DNA of 18,598 nucleotides from an uncultured Eggerthellaceae bacterium (GTDB lineage: Bacteria; Actinomycetota; Coriobacteriia; Coriobacteriales; Eggerthellaceae). The notes under the pieces were generated by a model that saw nothing but the letters and a program-made list of their open reading frames with translations, made no database searches and was not told the origin of the DNA. Location of the stretch: the NCBI GenBank assembly GCA_934630905.1, contig CAKTXN010000032.1, positions 1 through 18,598 on the forward strand, in the 5' to 3' direction. Shown here piece after piece: positions 6,988-14,972 of this stretch (position 1 is its first letter; every line of letters starts with the position of its first letter). Position numbers and translations under genes: made by a program.

Positions 6988-8427
6988 TTATGCGTTAGAA
7001 GTTGATCCCCTATGCAGAAGTGAGCTTGAAGTGCTGCTCTCGGTGGCATCGGAACCCAGCTCAACCGTTGCAGTCTTCTCTTTGCCGTCGCGATTGTACG
7101 TGACGGTAATCGTATCGCCTGGGCTCTTCAAACGCACGGCAATCATCAGGTCGCTTGCAGATGTCACCGTGGTGTCGTCCACCTTCGTAATGATGTCGCC
7201 CACTTCCAACCCCGCTTTGTCTGCGCTGGAATCGGAAATCACCGAAGAAATGTAAGCACCCGAAGAAGCAGAGAGCTTGTAACGCTGCGCCAGCGAAGAC
7301 GTTACCGAAACCAGCGTCACACCCAGTTGCGCGTGGGATGGCGTTTTGCCCTCGATAATCGTGTTCGCAATTTCCATGGCGTAATTCACCGGAATAGCGA
7401 AGCCAACGCCAGAGTAGTTGCCGGAATAGCTGGTGATCAAGGTGTTTATACCAATAAGCTTGCCTTGCGAATCCACCAGCGCGCCGCCGGAGTTGCCCGG
7501 GTTAATGGCGGCGTCGGTCTGAATCAGGTTCACGTAAATCGACGTACCCGAGCTGCTTGAATTCTCGGAGCTCATGATTTGCGAACGGCTTGTTGCAGAA
7601 ACAATGCCTGTTGCCACCGAGGACTCCAGGCCAAAGGGGCTGCCAATGGTCATAACCCATTCGCCCGTGGTCAGGTTATCGGAATCGCCAATCGAGATAG
7701 GCGTCAGGCCCGAAGCGCCCGTAAGCTTGATAACAGCCAGGTCAGAGCTTTCATCGGTGCCCACAATCGTCGCGTCGTATTCCGTGCCATTCGCGGAAAC
7801 CTTCAGCGCGTCGGCACCTTCAATCACGTGGTAATTCGTAAGAACATAACCATCGGCGCTCAAGATAACGCCGCTACCCAGCGAAGACTGAGAAAGCTCA
7901 TCGGAGCTCGAATTGCCAAAGCCGTACAGAGAATAACCGCTCTGCTTGGAGTACACATAAATGCAGCACACGGAAGGCGTGGTTTTCTCGGCAATGACTT
8001 CTGCCAAGTTCGCGTCTTCGCCCTTCACCGTAATCGAGGTTGAGTCGTTTGAACCCAGATTCACTGAACCGGAAGATCCGCTGCCGGAATCCGTATCCGC
8101 CGAAAGTGCGCCAAACAGCACGCCGCCAGCCAAAACGCATGCCACCGCAGCGCCCAAGAATCCCATAAGGAACGTTTTCAAGCCGCCGCTTTTTGCAGAA
8201 GGCGTCTTTGCCGGAGCCGCCGTATAAGCGGGCGTCGTATAAGAGGGAGCCGAGTAAGCAGATGCAGTTTGCGCCTGCGAAGCAGCCGATGAAGCGGCCT
8301 GCGCCTGCGGTTCAGCCTGCGCGCCCGCTTGCGACGCAGACGCTACCGGCGGATGCAAAGGCTCACCGGTCTGAGAGTCGTAACGCGGGTAGTACGTTTT
8401 ATCGTCATCGTTTGAAAAATCAGACAT
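6988..8427 (-). CDS. htrA: Membrane-anchored HtrA/DegP-type serine protease with one PDZ domain
   Basis: This is an S1C serine protease acting outside the membrane in protein quality control or regulated cleavage. The 479 residues have a cytosolic N-terminus that is low-complexity (Ala/Gln/Ser/Pro/Tyr, about 25-80). One membrane segment (about 84-108) follows, then a Ser/Gly linker and a trypsin-like domain (about 140-350) with the full triad. H200 is in TNYHVIEGA, D229 in ESSDLAVIKL and S313 in GNSGGAL. A single PDZ domain (about 365-457) and a Ser-rich tail complete it. The layout (anchor, protease, one PDZ) resembles DegS more than soluble DegP. The ATG is preceded by AGGAGG. It is a separate unit with its own candidate promoter and terminator. 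It sits close to an S2P-type gene, a natural partner in two-step membrane proteolysis, but that link is inferred. Confidence 0.95.
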   Translation of the reverse strand: MSDFSNDDDKTYYPRYDSQTGEPLHPPVASASQAGAQAEPQAQAASSAASQAQTASAYSAPSYTTPAYTAAPAKTPSAKSGGLKTFLMGFLGAAVACVLAGGVLFGALSADTDSGSGSSGSVNLGSNDSTSITVKGEDANLAEVIAEKTTPSVCCIYVYSKQSGYSLYGFGNSSSDELSQSSLGSGVILSADGYVLTNYHVIEGADALKVSANGTEYDATIVGTDESSDLAVIKLTGASGLTPISIGDSDNLTTGEWVMTIGSPFGLESSVATGIVSATSRSQIMSSENSSSSGTSIYVNLIQTDAAINPGNSGGALVDSQGKLIGINTLITSYSGNYSGVGFAIPVNYAMEIANTIIEGKTPSHAQLGVTLVSVTSSLAQRYKLSASSGAYISSVISDSSADKAGLEVGDIITKVDDTTVTSASDLMIAVRLKSPGDTITVTYNRDGKEKTATVELGSDATESSTSSSLLHRGSTSNA

Positions 8428-8728
8428 ACTTTCCTCCTGTTCGTTTGGGCAAACATTACCGCCGAATTATTAAAAACAGCTGAAAGCACAAGAAACGACA
8501 CAAAACCGTCTTTGTCCCGTTACTTTTGCTTCACACTTCCCATGAGTAGCCGGGAATCCCTTACCACATGCCTTCATGCTACAGAGAAGGGGCCACCATC
8601 ACGCGCTTTCCTTCGTGACCAAAACACTGCAGTCGAAACCTTCTGCAAGTACCCGAAGCAAAACGCGGACAGCGACCCCCTGTCACCTAATCAAGCGAAC
8701 AATCAAGCAGCAGCAATAAAACCCCTGA
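8428..8728. other. Intergenic stretch between the zinc-ribbon gene and htrA
   Basis: These 301 bases hold the htrA ribosome-binding site and candidate promoter at the left end. A small GACAG/CTGTC inverted repeat (8668-8684) lies after the zinc-ribbon gene but has no U-tract. Short frames on plus show no recognisable domain. I see no RNA gene. Confidence 0.6.
8467..8495 (-). promoter_or_regulatory. Candidate htrA promoter
   Basis: On minus, TAATAA (8467-8472) is a possible -10 and TTTCTT (8490-8495) a weak -35, with a 17-base spacer, about 40 bases upstream of the htrA start. It is a weak match in an AT-rich patch. No stress-sigma operator was recognised. Confidence 0.3.
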
Positions 8729-9607
8729 TTACACGCGTGCCTGCGGGTTGGCAACCAAACCATCGCGCACCCATTGCGGAGCAGTTTCCGCAACGAAATA
8801 GCCGAACGCGCGATACATAATCAACGTGGCAGCCGTTTCCACGAACGCGATCAAAATGCCGCCGATAATCATAATGACAATGCTGAATGCGCCCACACCT
8901 GCTGCAAACCCGCCATCGCCATAAGCAAACGAAAGAATGCTCACACCGCCAAAGAGCGACATAATGAATCCAATGACCACAATCGCTACAAGAGCAAGAA
9001 GCTGCGGCGCCCACGCAATGACAAGCGTCGTTCCCAAGTTGGGCTTATACACGTCCCACACCTTCGACAACTCAAACGCGCTGCCCAGCGAGCCGAACAG
9101 GGCAAGGCGCACCTGACTTAGAATCAAGCAGGGCAAAAGCACCAAGAACGCAATGGAAGCAAGCACGCCGATTATCGGAATGGCGCCCAGCAGGCCAAAG
9201 ACAACGCTCCACACCAGCGATACAACGAAAGAGAAAAAGCCCAGCGTGAACGTGGCGCCCGTCAAATATTTAGCGGGCATTCCCTGATTGCGCCCCAATG
9301 CGGAATCGGCGCACCACATAAGACAGTAGCCCATGGCAAAAAAGTTCACAATGGGAATGCACATCAAAATACACAGGACAACCAGGCGTCCTATCAGGCC
9401 TTTTTCGTTGCGGAAGTCGTTCCATGCACGCGACAAGGGCGAGCCGTTCGTAATTACCTGAGCTTGCGGCGATGGCGCAGCAAAACCCTGATTCGTCGAT
9501 TGCGGAGAAGCCTGCTGCGTTACCTCTATAATGGGCGCACCGCAGTTCATGCAAAACTTTTGGCCCGGCTCAACAGAACCACCGCAGCTTGAGCAAAATC
9601 GTGCCAT
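8729..9607 (-). CDS. Zinc-ribbon multi-pass membrane protein (DUF4013-like)
   Basis: Function is unknown. The 292-residue protein begins with a zinc ribbon, CSSC at 5-8 and CMNC at 19-22, the four ligands for one zinc. A Gln/Ser/Pro-rich linker (about 30-52) follows, then a Gly/Ala-rich hydrophobic body of roughly six membrane segments (about 72-280). The overall plan, a zinc ribbon then a membrane domain with a conserved internal repeat feel, resembles DUF4013 proteins, but I make that assignment only tentatively. The ATG is preceded by AAAGGA with 8 bases between. It stands between the ABC-F gene and htrA, with 251-base and 301-base gaps, so it is probably transcribed alone. No catalytic residues are evident. 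A role in membrane sensing or assembly is possible but unsupported. Confidence 0.8.
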   Translation of the reverse strand: MARFCSSCGGSVEPGQKFCMNCGAPIIEVTQQASPQSTNQGFAAPSPQAQVITNGSPLSRAWNDFRNEKGLIGRLVVLCILMCIPIVNFFAMGYCLMWCADSALGRNQGMPAKYLTGATFTLGFFSFVVSLVWSVVFGLLGAIPIIGVLASIAFLVLLPCLILSQVRLALFGSLGSAFELSKVWDVYKPNLGTTLVIAWAPQLLALVAIVVIGFIMSLFGGVSILSFAYGDGGFAAGVGAFSIVIMIIGGILIAFVETAATLIMYRAFGYFVAETAPQWVRDGLVANPQARV

Positions 9608-9858
9608 ATCTGTTCCTTTCTCCTGGTAGCAAACTCAAAGCTTCCTTTACGAAACAGAATAACGCAAACAGAGCATCAGTAACGTTACGGACAGGTATCA
9701 GTTGACCTGCATTGTGGGTTTTTGCGTGAAGTTTACGCGCGAAGTCGCAAAAAAAGAGTGATTGAACTGCGTTTTCTTCACAAAGAAGGCCAAGGATGCG
9801 CACTTGCATGCGGCGCCACAAAGAAACAACTGCGCGGCACCCGCAAGAAGAACACGCG

Positions 9859-11748
9859 TTATTCGCCCAGCGTTTCCGCCAGATCAAGCCACTCAAGCTC
9901 CATGGCGTCTATCTGATCGCGATAGCCCGCGATTTCCGCCTGGATCTCGCCCAGTTTCACGTAATCGGAAGGGTCCGCCTGCCCCATACGCTCCTGAGCT
10001 TGCTCGATTTTGCCCCGCAGCGTTTCTGTTTTACGCTCCAGCGAGGCCATTTGCTTGCGAAGTTCGCGCTGCTGACCGCCTGAGAGCTTCGGTTTTGCTG
10101 CAGCGCTGTTGGGAGCGGAACCCTCCGCTGCCCCCGCAGATGCACCAGCGCCAGTGCCTTCCCCTGCCGCGCGAGCAGGAGCATCTTGCCCGCTACCTGC
10201 GGAAACCGCTGCGTTCGTTACGGCACGCGCGTCCGCTTCGCCTTGCGCTGCCGCCAGCCGCAAGTATTGGTCAACACCACCGGGAAGATGCTGAAGCGTG
10301 CCGCCTATCAGGGCATACTGGTCATCGGTAACGCGCTCCATGAGGTAGCGGTCGTGCGTCACCAGAATCAACGTGCCCGGCCAGCTATCAAGCATGTCTT
10401 CTACAACGGCCAACATGTCAACGTCCAGGTCATTGCCCGGTTCGTCTAAAATCAAAACGTTCGGCTCATCCAGCAAAATGAGCATCAGCGCAAGGCGGCG
10501 CTTCTGCCCGCCCGAAAGATCGCACACCGGCTCGTTCAGATCTGCATGCGAAAAGCCCAAACGCTCCAGAAGTTGCGCAGGTGTGGATTCCTTGCCGTCA
10601 AGCATCACGCGCGAATTATAGCGGCCAATAACCTGCCTCACACGATCGTTTCCAAACGCCTTCAGGTTGTCCAAATGCTGCGACAGCACGGCAAAGCGAA
10701 CGGTCTGTCCAATGCGAACGCGCCCCTTATCAGGCGTTATCTGACCCTGGATAAGACGAAGCAGCGTTGTTTTACCCGCGCCGTTTTCGCCCACAATGCC
10801 CACGCGGTCACCCGGACCAATAAGCCACGTTACGTCCGAGAGCACCGGCGGTTTGCCATCGAAGGAAACCGTGACGTTCTCTATATCGCACACGCGCTTT
10901 CCCAAACGCGCCATGGCCATGCGTTTCAGCTCCAACGTGTCACGCAAGGGTGGCACATCCGCGATAAGCGCCTGAGCTGCGGCAACGTGAAATTTTGGCT
11001 TCGTTGAACGCGCACGGGCACCGCGCGAGAGCCACGCAAGCTCTCTACGCAGCTGGTTTTGGCGCTTCTGTTCCGCCAGATCCGCCAAACGATCGCGCTC
11101 AACGCGCTGCATGATGTACGCAGAAAAGCCGCCTTCGAATGGTTCAACGTTGCCGTTGACCACTTCCCACATGTTCAGGCAGACTTCATCCAAAAACCAG
11201 CGGTCATGCGTTACCACCAGCAGCGCGCCTTGCCCTGCGCGCCATCGATTTTTCAGGTGGCCAGCAAGCCACGTAATAGCGCGAATGTCCAGATGGTTTG
11301 TGGGTTCGTCCAGGGCAAGAACGTCCCAATCGCCCACCAAAAGGCGCGCCAAGTCAACGCGACGGCGCTGCCCGCCCGAAAGCGTTCCCACCAAGCCACC
11401 CCAGGGAATGTCGCTCAGAAGTCCCGCAATAATGTCGCGGATTTTCGCATCGGCCGCCCATTCGTATGTTTCCAGGTTGCCCACCACGGCACGCTCGACG
11501 GTGCTTTCGTTGTCCAAGCTGTCCATTTGCCCCAGCATGCCAACCGATACGCCGTGAGTGCGGTAAACACGTCCGCTATCAGGCTCAACGGCGCCGGTCA
11601 GCACTTTGAGCAATGTTGATTTGCCGTCGCCATTGCGTCCAACAATGCCAATGCGCGCACCTTCATCGACCCCCAGCGACAAATCGCTGAACACTTGCTT
11701 CGTGGGGTAATCGACACATATTTTTTCGCAACCCAGCATGAACGCCAT
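9859..11748 (-). CDS. ABC-F family ATPase, Uup-like
   Basis: This is a cytosolic twin-ATPase protein without membrane domains; ABC-F proteins act on ribosomes, and some give antibiotic resistance. I chose the ATG at 11746-11748 (629 residues), which has GGAAGGA upstream, over an ATG seven codons earlier that has none. Domain 1: Walker A GRNGDGKST (38-46), signature LSGGQ (123-127), Walker B with DEPTNHLD (147-154). The linker has LAWLSRGARARSTKPK (238-253), typical of Uup. Domain 2: GENGAGKTT (320-328), LSGGQ (411-415), DEPGNDLD (435-442). A Gly/Ala-rich spacer (about 512-550) leads to a C-terminal coiled coil (about 558-625), as in Uup. The DEPGNDLD motif and C-terminal coiled coil favour Uup over a resistance-type ABC-F. 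Its long leader holds a possible upstream peptide. Confidence 0.93.
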   Translation of the reverse strand: MAFMLGCEKICVDYPTKQVFSDLSLGVDEGARIGIVGRNGDGKSTLLKVLTGAVEPDSGRVYRTHGVSVGMLGQMDSLDNESTVERAVVGNLETYEWAADAKIRDIIAGLLSDIPWGGLVGTLSGGQRRRVDLARLLVGDWDVLALDEPTNHLDIRAITWLAGHLKNRWRAGQGALLVVTHDRWFLDEVCLNMWEVVNGNVEPFEGGFSAYIMQRVERDRLADLAEQKRQNQLRRELAWLSRGARARSTKPKFHVAAAQALIADVPPLRDTLELKRMAMARLGKRVCDIENVTVSFDGKPPVLSDVTWLIGPGDRVGIVGENGAGKTTLLRLIQGQITPDKGRVRIGQTVRFAVLSQHLDNLKAFGNDRVRQVIGRYNSRVMLDGKESTPAQLLERLGFSHADLNEPVCDLSGGQKRRLALMLILLDEPNVLILDEPGNDLDVDMLAVVEDMLDSWPGTLILVTHDRYLMERVTDDQYALIGGTLQHLPGGVDQYLRLAAAQGEADARAVTNAAVSAGSGQDAPARAAGEGTGAGASAGAAEGSAPNSAAAKPKLSGGQQRELRKQMASLERKTETLRGKIEQAQERMGQADPSDYVKLGEIQAEIAGYRDQIDAMELEWLDLAETLGE

Positions 11749-11769
11749 GGCGATTCCTTCCGTTTTCAT

Positions 11770-11820
11770 TCAAAGCCGATCAGCACGGCGTTCAAACAAC
11801 AAGCGCCACGCAATCCGCAT
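11770..11820 (-). CDS. Possible 16-residue leader peptide ahead of the ABC-F gene
   Basis: On minus, an ATG (11818-11820) preceded by GAAGG at about 5 bases opens a 16-codon frame encoding MRIAWRLLFERRADRL. It ends at TGA (11770-11772), immediately next to an in-frame upstream ATG of the ABC-F frame. The ribosome-binding site lies in the loop of an inverted repeat ATTTTTGC/GCAAAAAT (11819-11843). Known ABC-F resistance genes can be controlled by leader peptides; whether this is one is inference. Such short frames also occur by chance. Confidence 0.3.
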   Translation of the reverse strand: MRIAWRLLFERRADRL

Positions 11821-11880
11821 TTTTGCCTTCTCGAAGCAAAAATACTCTCGCGCAGCGCCTTGTTAATACAAGCTAGAGCA

Positions 11881-11911
11881 ATTATAGGACACGAACAAAC
11901 CGCTTGGTAAA
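11881..11911 (-). promoter_or_regulatory. Promoter of the ABC-F gene
   Basis: On minus there is a perfect TATAAT -10 (11881-11886) with TTTACC (11906-11911) 19 bases upstream as the -35, a 4/6 match at slightly long spacing. It would start transcription near 11873, leaving a leader of about 125 bases before the chosen ABC-F start. It lies just after the uraA stop, so the ABC-F gene is a separate unit. Confidence 0.6.
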
Positions 11912-11943
11912 CAGCAACGGAAAATCCTGCAATCGATAAAAAC

Positions 11944-13350
11944 TTACGGGCGCTTGTTTTTCTCTTCTTCCGTAAGCGGGTCGTCAACGTTATTCAGCGT
12001 TACGCCGTCATCGATGGTAAGCATGGCCTGGTCAACCTTGCCAGCATCGAAATGGTAATCCTTGCCCGGCAGGAACGCGTTCATAAGAATGCCCACCAAA
12101 GAGCCCACAGCCAAACCGGAAAGGCCAATGGTGACTTCGCCCAGCACAATATTGATAGCACCCGCATCGCTGTAGGCAATGCCCAGGCTCAGCACCAGAA
12201 TCAGCGCCGCAATCAAAACGTTGCGGCTCTTGGAGAAATCCACGTGATTCTCAACAAGATTGCGCACGCCAACTGCGGAAATCATGCCATACAGAACCAG
12301 AGAAACGCCGCCAACCACGCAGCTGGGCATGGCGCCGATAATGGCTGCAAACTTGGGGCTGAAGCTGAAGATGATCGCGAAGATGGCTGCCAAGCGCACC
12401 ACGCGCGGGTCGTAAACGCGAGTCAGAGCCAAAACGCCCGTGTTTTCGCCGTACGTTGTGTTAGCAGGAGCGCCGAACAGCGATGCCACAATGGTAGCAA
12501 GGCCATCGCCCAAAAGCGTGCGATGCAGACCCGGATCGGCAATGAAATTGCGTTCGCACGTGGAGCTAATTGCGGAAATGTCGCCGATGTGCTCAATCAT
12601 GGTAGCCAGAGCGATCGGCATGATGGTGATGATGGCCGTCAATGCAATACCCGAGTTAAAACCAGGTCCGAACAGGGAAAACACGGTGTTCTCCCACAGC
12701 ACGGGCAGACCGATCCATGCCGCGCTTTCCACGCCGGAGAAGTCCACAACGCCCATAAAACCAGCAATTACGTAAGAGATGATAACGCCCATAAGAATAG
12801 GAACGATCTTGATCATGCCCTTGCCAAAGATGCTACACACCACAATAACAACAATGGCAATAATGGCAACCGGCCAGTCGGTCTGGCAGCTCGAAATTGC
12901 CGTACTTGCCAGGGACAAGCCAATGCAGATAACAATGGGGCCCGTTACCACAGGCGGGAAATAGCGCATAACGCGCGCCGCACCGAAAGCACGGAACAGC
13001 GCCGAAAGCACCAGGTACAGCAAGCCCGCGCACGCAACGCCCAGGCAGGCGTACGGCAGATACTCAACGCCGGCTGCAGCAATGGCGAAATATCCCGGCA
13101 GAAACGCGAAGGACGAGCCCAAGAATGCGGGCACTTTACGCTTCGAAATCAAATGGAACAGAAGCGTTCCCAAACCAGCGAATAAAAGCGTTGCGGAAAC
13201 GGAAAGACCGGTAAGAACCGGCACCAAAATAGTGGAACCGAACATTGCGAACATGTGCTGAAGACCCAAGATGCCCATCTTAGGAGCGCCCAACTCACGC
13301 GCGTCGTAAACGGCGGTAACTTCTTGTTCCGCCTTTTCCTGTTCTGACAT
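11944..13350 (-). CDS. uraA: Uracil permease (NCS2/UraA-type uracil:H+ symporter)
   Basis: This inner-membrane carrier imports uracil with protons for pyrimidine salvage. I chose the ATG at 13348-13350 (468 residues), with AAGGGAG upstream. The 13-codon longer frame would begin in the 5' hairpin and has no ribosome-binding site. The protein is hydrophobic throughout, with 14 segments expected for the fold. Substrate-site motifs are clear: QHMFAMFGSTILVP (31-44), EHIGD with E253, and GAPANTTYGENTG with E302. These match E241 and E290 of E. coli UraA. Xanthine and uric-acid carriers share the fold, but the EHIGD/GENTG pairing favours uracil. It is a single-gene unit with its own promoter and a hairpin at the transcript start. 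It complements the pyrH and prs functions in the window. Confidence 0.93.
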   Translation of the reverse strand: MSEQEKAEQEVTAVYDARELGAPKMGILGLQHMFAMFGSTILVPVLTGLSVSATLLFAGLGTLLFHLISKRKVPAFLGSSFAFLPGYFAIAAAGVEYLPYACLGVACAGLLYLVLSALFRAFGAARVMRYFPPVVTGPIVICIGLSLASTAISSCQTDWPVAIIAIVVIVVCSIFGKGMIKIVPILMGVIISYVIAGFMGVVDFSGVESAAWIGLPVLWENTVFSLFGPGFNSGIALTAIITIMPIALATMIEHIGDISAISSTCERNFIADPGLHRTLLGDGLATIVASLFGAPANTTYGENTGVLALTRVYDPRVVRLAAIFAIIFSFSPKFAAIIGAMPSCVVGGVSLVLYGMISAVGVRNLVENHVDFSKSRNVLIAALILVLSLGIAYSDAGAINIVLGEVTIGLSGLAVGSLVGILMNAFLPGKDYHFDAGKVDQAMLTIDDGVTLNNVDDPLTEEEKNKRP

Positions 13351-13364
13351 GCAGACTCCCTTCA

Positions 13365-13385
13365 TTTTTAGGAAAAACCTAAAAA
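13365..13385 (-). promoter_or_regulatory. Perfect 8-bp hairpin at the start of the uraA transcript
   Basis: TTTTTAGG and CCTAAAAA are exact inverse complements around a 5-base loop. The element begins just downstream of the uraA -10 box and ends about 15 bases before the uraA start, so it falls in the initially transcribed region. It could be an operator or a 5' RNA hairpin. The T-run at its edge (GATTTTTAGG on minus) resembles UTP-sensitive start regions of pyrimidine genes. Confidence 0.5.
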
Positions 13386-13388
13386 TCA

Positions 13389-13417
13389 ATTATCCCTTTT
13401 TTGCGCCAGCAGGAAAA
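13389..13417 (-). promoter_or_regulatory. uraA promoter
   Basis: On minus, GATAAT (13389-13394) is a strong -10, with TTTTCC (13412-13417) 17 bases upstream as a weak -35. The start codon lies about 40 bases downstream of the -10. Confidence 0.55.
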
Positions 13418-13489
13418 CACATTCGAGCTAAACGAGTGACCATTTTACGGAAAAGAAACGATAGGCGATGCATCGTAAAGCAGGCGCAT

Positions 13490-13520
13490 TGTTGACAAAA
13501 GGTGGGGTAATTTGTCAACA
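13490..13520. repeat. Perfect 10-bp inverted repeat between the MFS gene and uraA
   Basis: TGTTGACAAA (13490-13499) and TTTGTCAACA (13511-13520) are exact inverse complements with an 11-base spacer. It lies 8 bases past the MFS stop and about 70 bases upstream of the uraA -35. No U-tract follows on either strand, so a dimeric-regulator site or an mRNA 3'-end stem fits better than a terminator. Each arm contains TTGACA, but no -10 sits at proper distance. Confidence 0.6.
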
Positions 13521-13527
13521 GGCGAGG

Positions 13528-14916
13528 CTACGAGCGAACCTTCAGCACTGCCACCAGGAAGGTGAGAACGGAGAACACTACCGAGAAGAAAAACGCTGCG
13601 TGATACGCAAAAACAGATTGTCCCATCTGAGTAAACGCCACAATAAGCAGCACCATAATAGCCGTTCCCAACGAAGCGCACGCCTGACGCCCCACGGTAA
13701 GAAACGAGCTTCCATCGGAAACAATGCGCCCAGGCAACTTTTCAAGCGCCCATCCGATAAACGGTCCGATGCTCCCTGAAATGCCTAACGCGCGAACCGC
13801 CTGGGACACCGCCAAGAACCAAAGCGGCGTCTCATCATCGCAGAACAGCGCCAAAACTGCACCAACCACGAGAAACGTTGTGGTCGCTATCAGCACTTTA
13901 CGTGCGCCGAACTTGTCCATCGAGGCGCCCGCGACCACATTCGCCACCAGCGCCATCAGCGATGCCGGTAGCAAAACAATGCCCGCATCAAGCGCCGTAC
14001 CGCCGCGCAGGTCTTCCACATACAGCGGAACAACCAGCATGGTGCCCACAAACGCCGCACTTAAAACGCAGCTGCCAATGAAGCCCCAGCAATATTGACG
14101 ATCAGCGAAGATATCCATGCTGATCAGCGGATTCACCATGTGCTTTTCGCGGCGCACGAACAGAGCGATCAACAAAGAACCCACGATTATGGGAAGCCAT
14201 ACCGCAACATGGGTCACACCTAAATTGCTGGCGTTGCTGAATCCCAAAAGCAAACCCACAAAGCCAATACCGCAGGTGATGAATGATGGCGCATCAAAAC
14301 GCTCTTGCTTGTTGCCCCCTTGCGAGCGCGCGCATTTCATAGTGGGGACCATCATGGCCACCATGAAACCGAACATCAACCAGAAAAAGCTCTTCCATCC
14401 GAACGCGCTTTCAAGTGCACCGCCGATCGTAGGACCCAAGTTCACCATGAAGCCCATGGCGACACCGTTGATTCCCATGAACAGCCCCATGCGTTCGCGC
14501 GGCATATCAACCATAACCATAGTCTGCATGGCGGGCATCATCAGACCTGCGCCGGCCGCCTGCATAACGCGCGCAATCAGCGCCACGGGAAACAGCGGCA
14601 CGGCAATAACAAGAAGCGAGCCCGCCGCAATACAGCCAAGCGCCACCATCATCATGAACCGCTCGGAAAAGCGTTTTGTCAAAAACGGAGCAAGAGGAAC
14701 GAAAACACCCAGCGCCAAAATGTAGCCTGTGGTGAGCCATTGGCTGGTGGCAACGGAAACGCCCATTTCAGTCGACATGCCTATGAGCAGGGCGTTTACT
14801 GCTGTCTGCGAGCAATTACCCAGGCCGCCGGAAATAGAGAGCACTGCAAACGTTATAAGCAGGCTCGCTGGAATCTTCGTTCTTTTTTCTGCGGAATGAT
14901 TCTCCGTCTTTGTCAC
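13528..14916 (-). CDS. MFS multidrug-type exporter (DHA2/EmrB-QacA group)
   Basis: This is a proton-driven membrane exporter of 462 residues with 12-14 hydrophobic segments expected. The start is GTG (14914-14916), supported by GGAGG about 7 bases upstream. After a charged N-terminus (1-15), segment 1 begins near residue 16. ATSQWLTTGYILALG (56-70) is the usual TM2-region motif of the group. Next come RVMQAAGAGLMMPAMQT (motif B, with the conserved Arg in segment 4) and NLGPTIGGALE (motif C, the antiporter motif in segment 5). Substrate is unknown; drug, dye or metabolite export are all possible. It follows pth by 56 bases and may share its transcript. I see no adjacent regulator gene. Confidence 0.88.
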   Translation of the reverse strand: MTKTENHSAEKRTKIPASLLITFAVLSISGGLGNCSQTAVNALLIGMSTEMGVSVATSQWLTTGYILALGVFVPLAPFLTKRFSERFMMMVALGCIAAGSLLVIAVPLFPVALIARVMQAAGAGLMMPAMQTMVMVDMPRERMGLFMGINGVAMGFMVNLGPTIGGALESAFGWKSFFWLMFGFMVAMMVPTMKCARSQGGNKQERFDAPSFITCGIGFVGLLLGFSNASNLGVTHVAVWLPIIVGSLLIALFVRREKHMVNPLISMDIFADRQYCWGFIGSCVLSAAFVGTMLVVPLYVEDLRGGTALDAGIVLLPASLMALVANVVAGASMDKFGARKVLIATTTFLVVGAVLALFCDDETPLWFLAVSQAVRALGISGSIGPFIGWALEKLPGRIVSDGSSFLTVGRQACASLGTAIMVLLIVAFTQMGQSVFAYHAAFFFSVVFSVLTFLVAVLKVRS

Positions 14917-14972
14917 TTTTTGCCTCCGCGCTGTTGTTGTACGCCTCTGTCGCTCTCGCTCTTGCCCTATGT

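Noticed and set aside
9719..9753. TTTTTGCG/CGCAAAAA inverted repeat near a possible ABC-F terminator position
   Set aside because: The T-tract is on the 5' side and the A-tract on the 3' side on both strands, the wrong order for an intrinsic terminator.
12052..13185. 377-residue plus-strand frame
   Set aside because: It is antisense to the clearly identified uraA gene and low-complexity in His, Asn and Gln.
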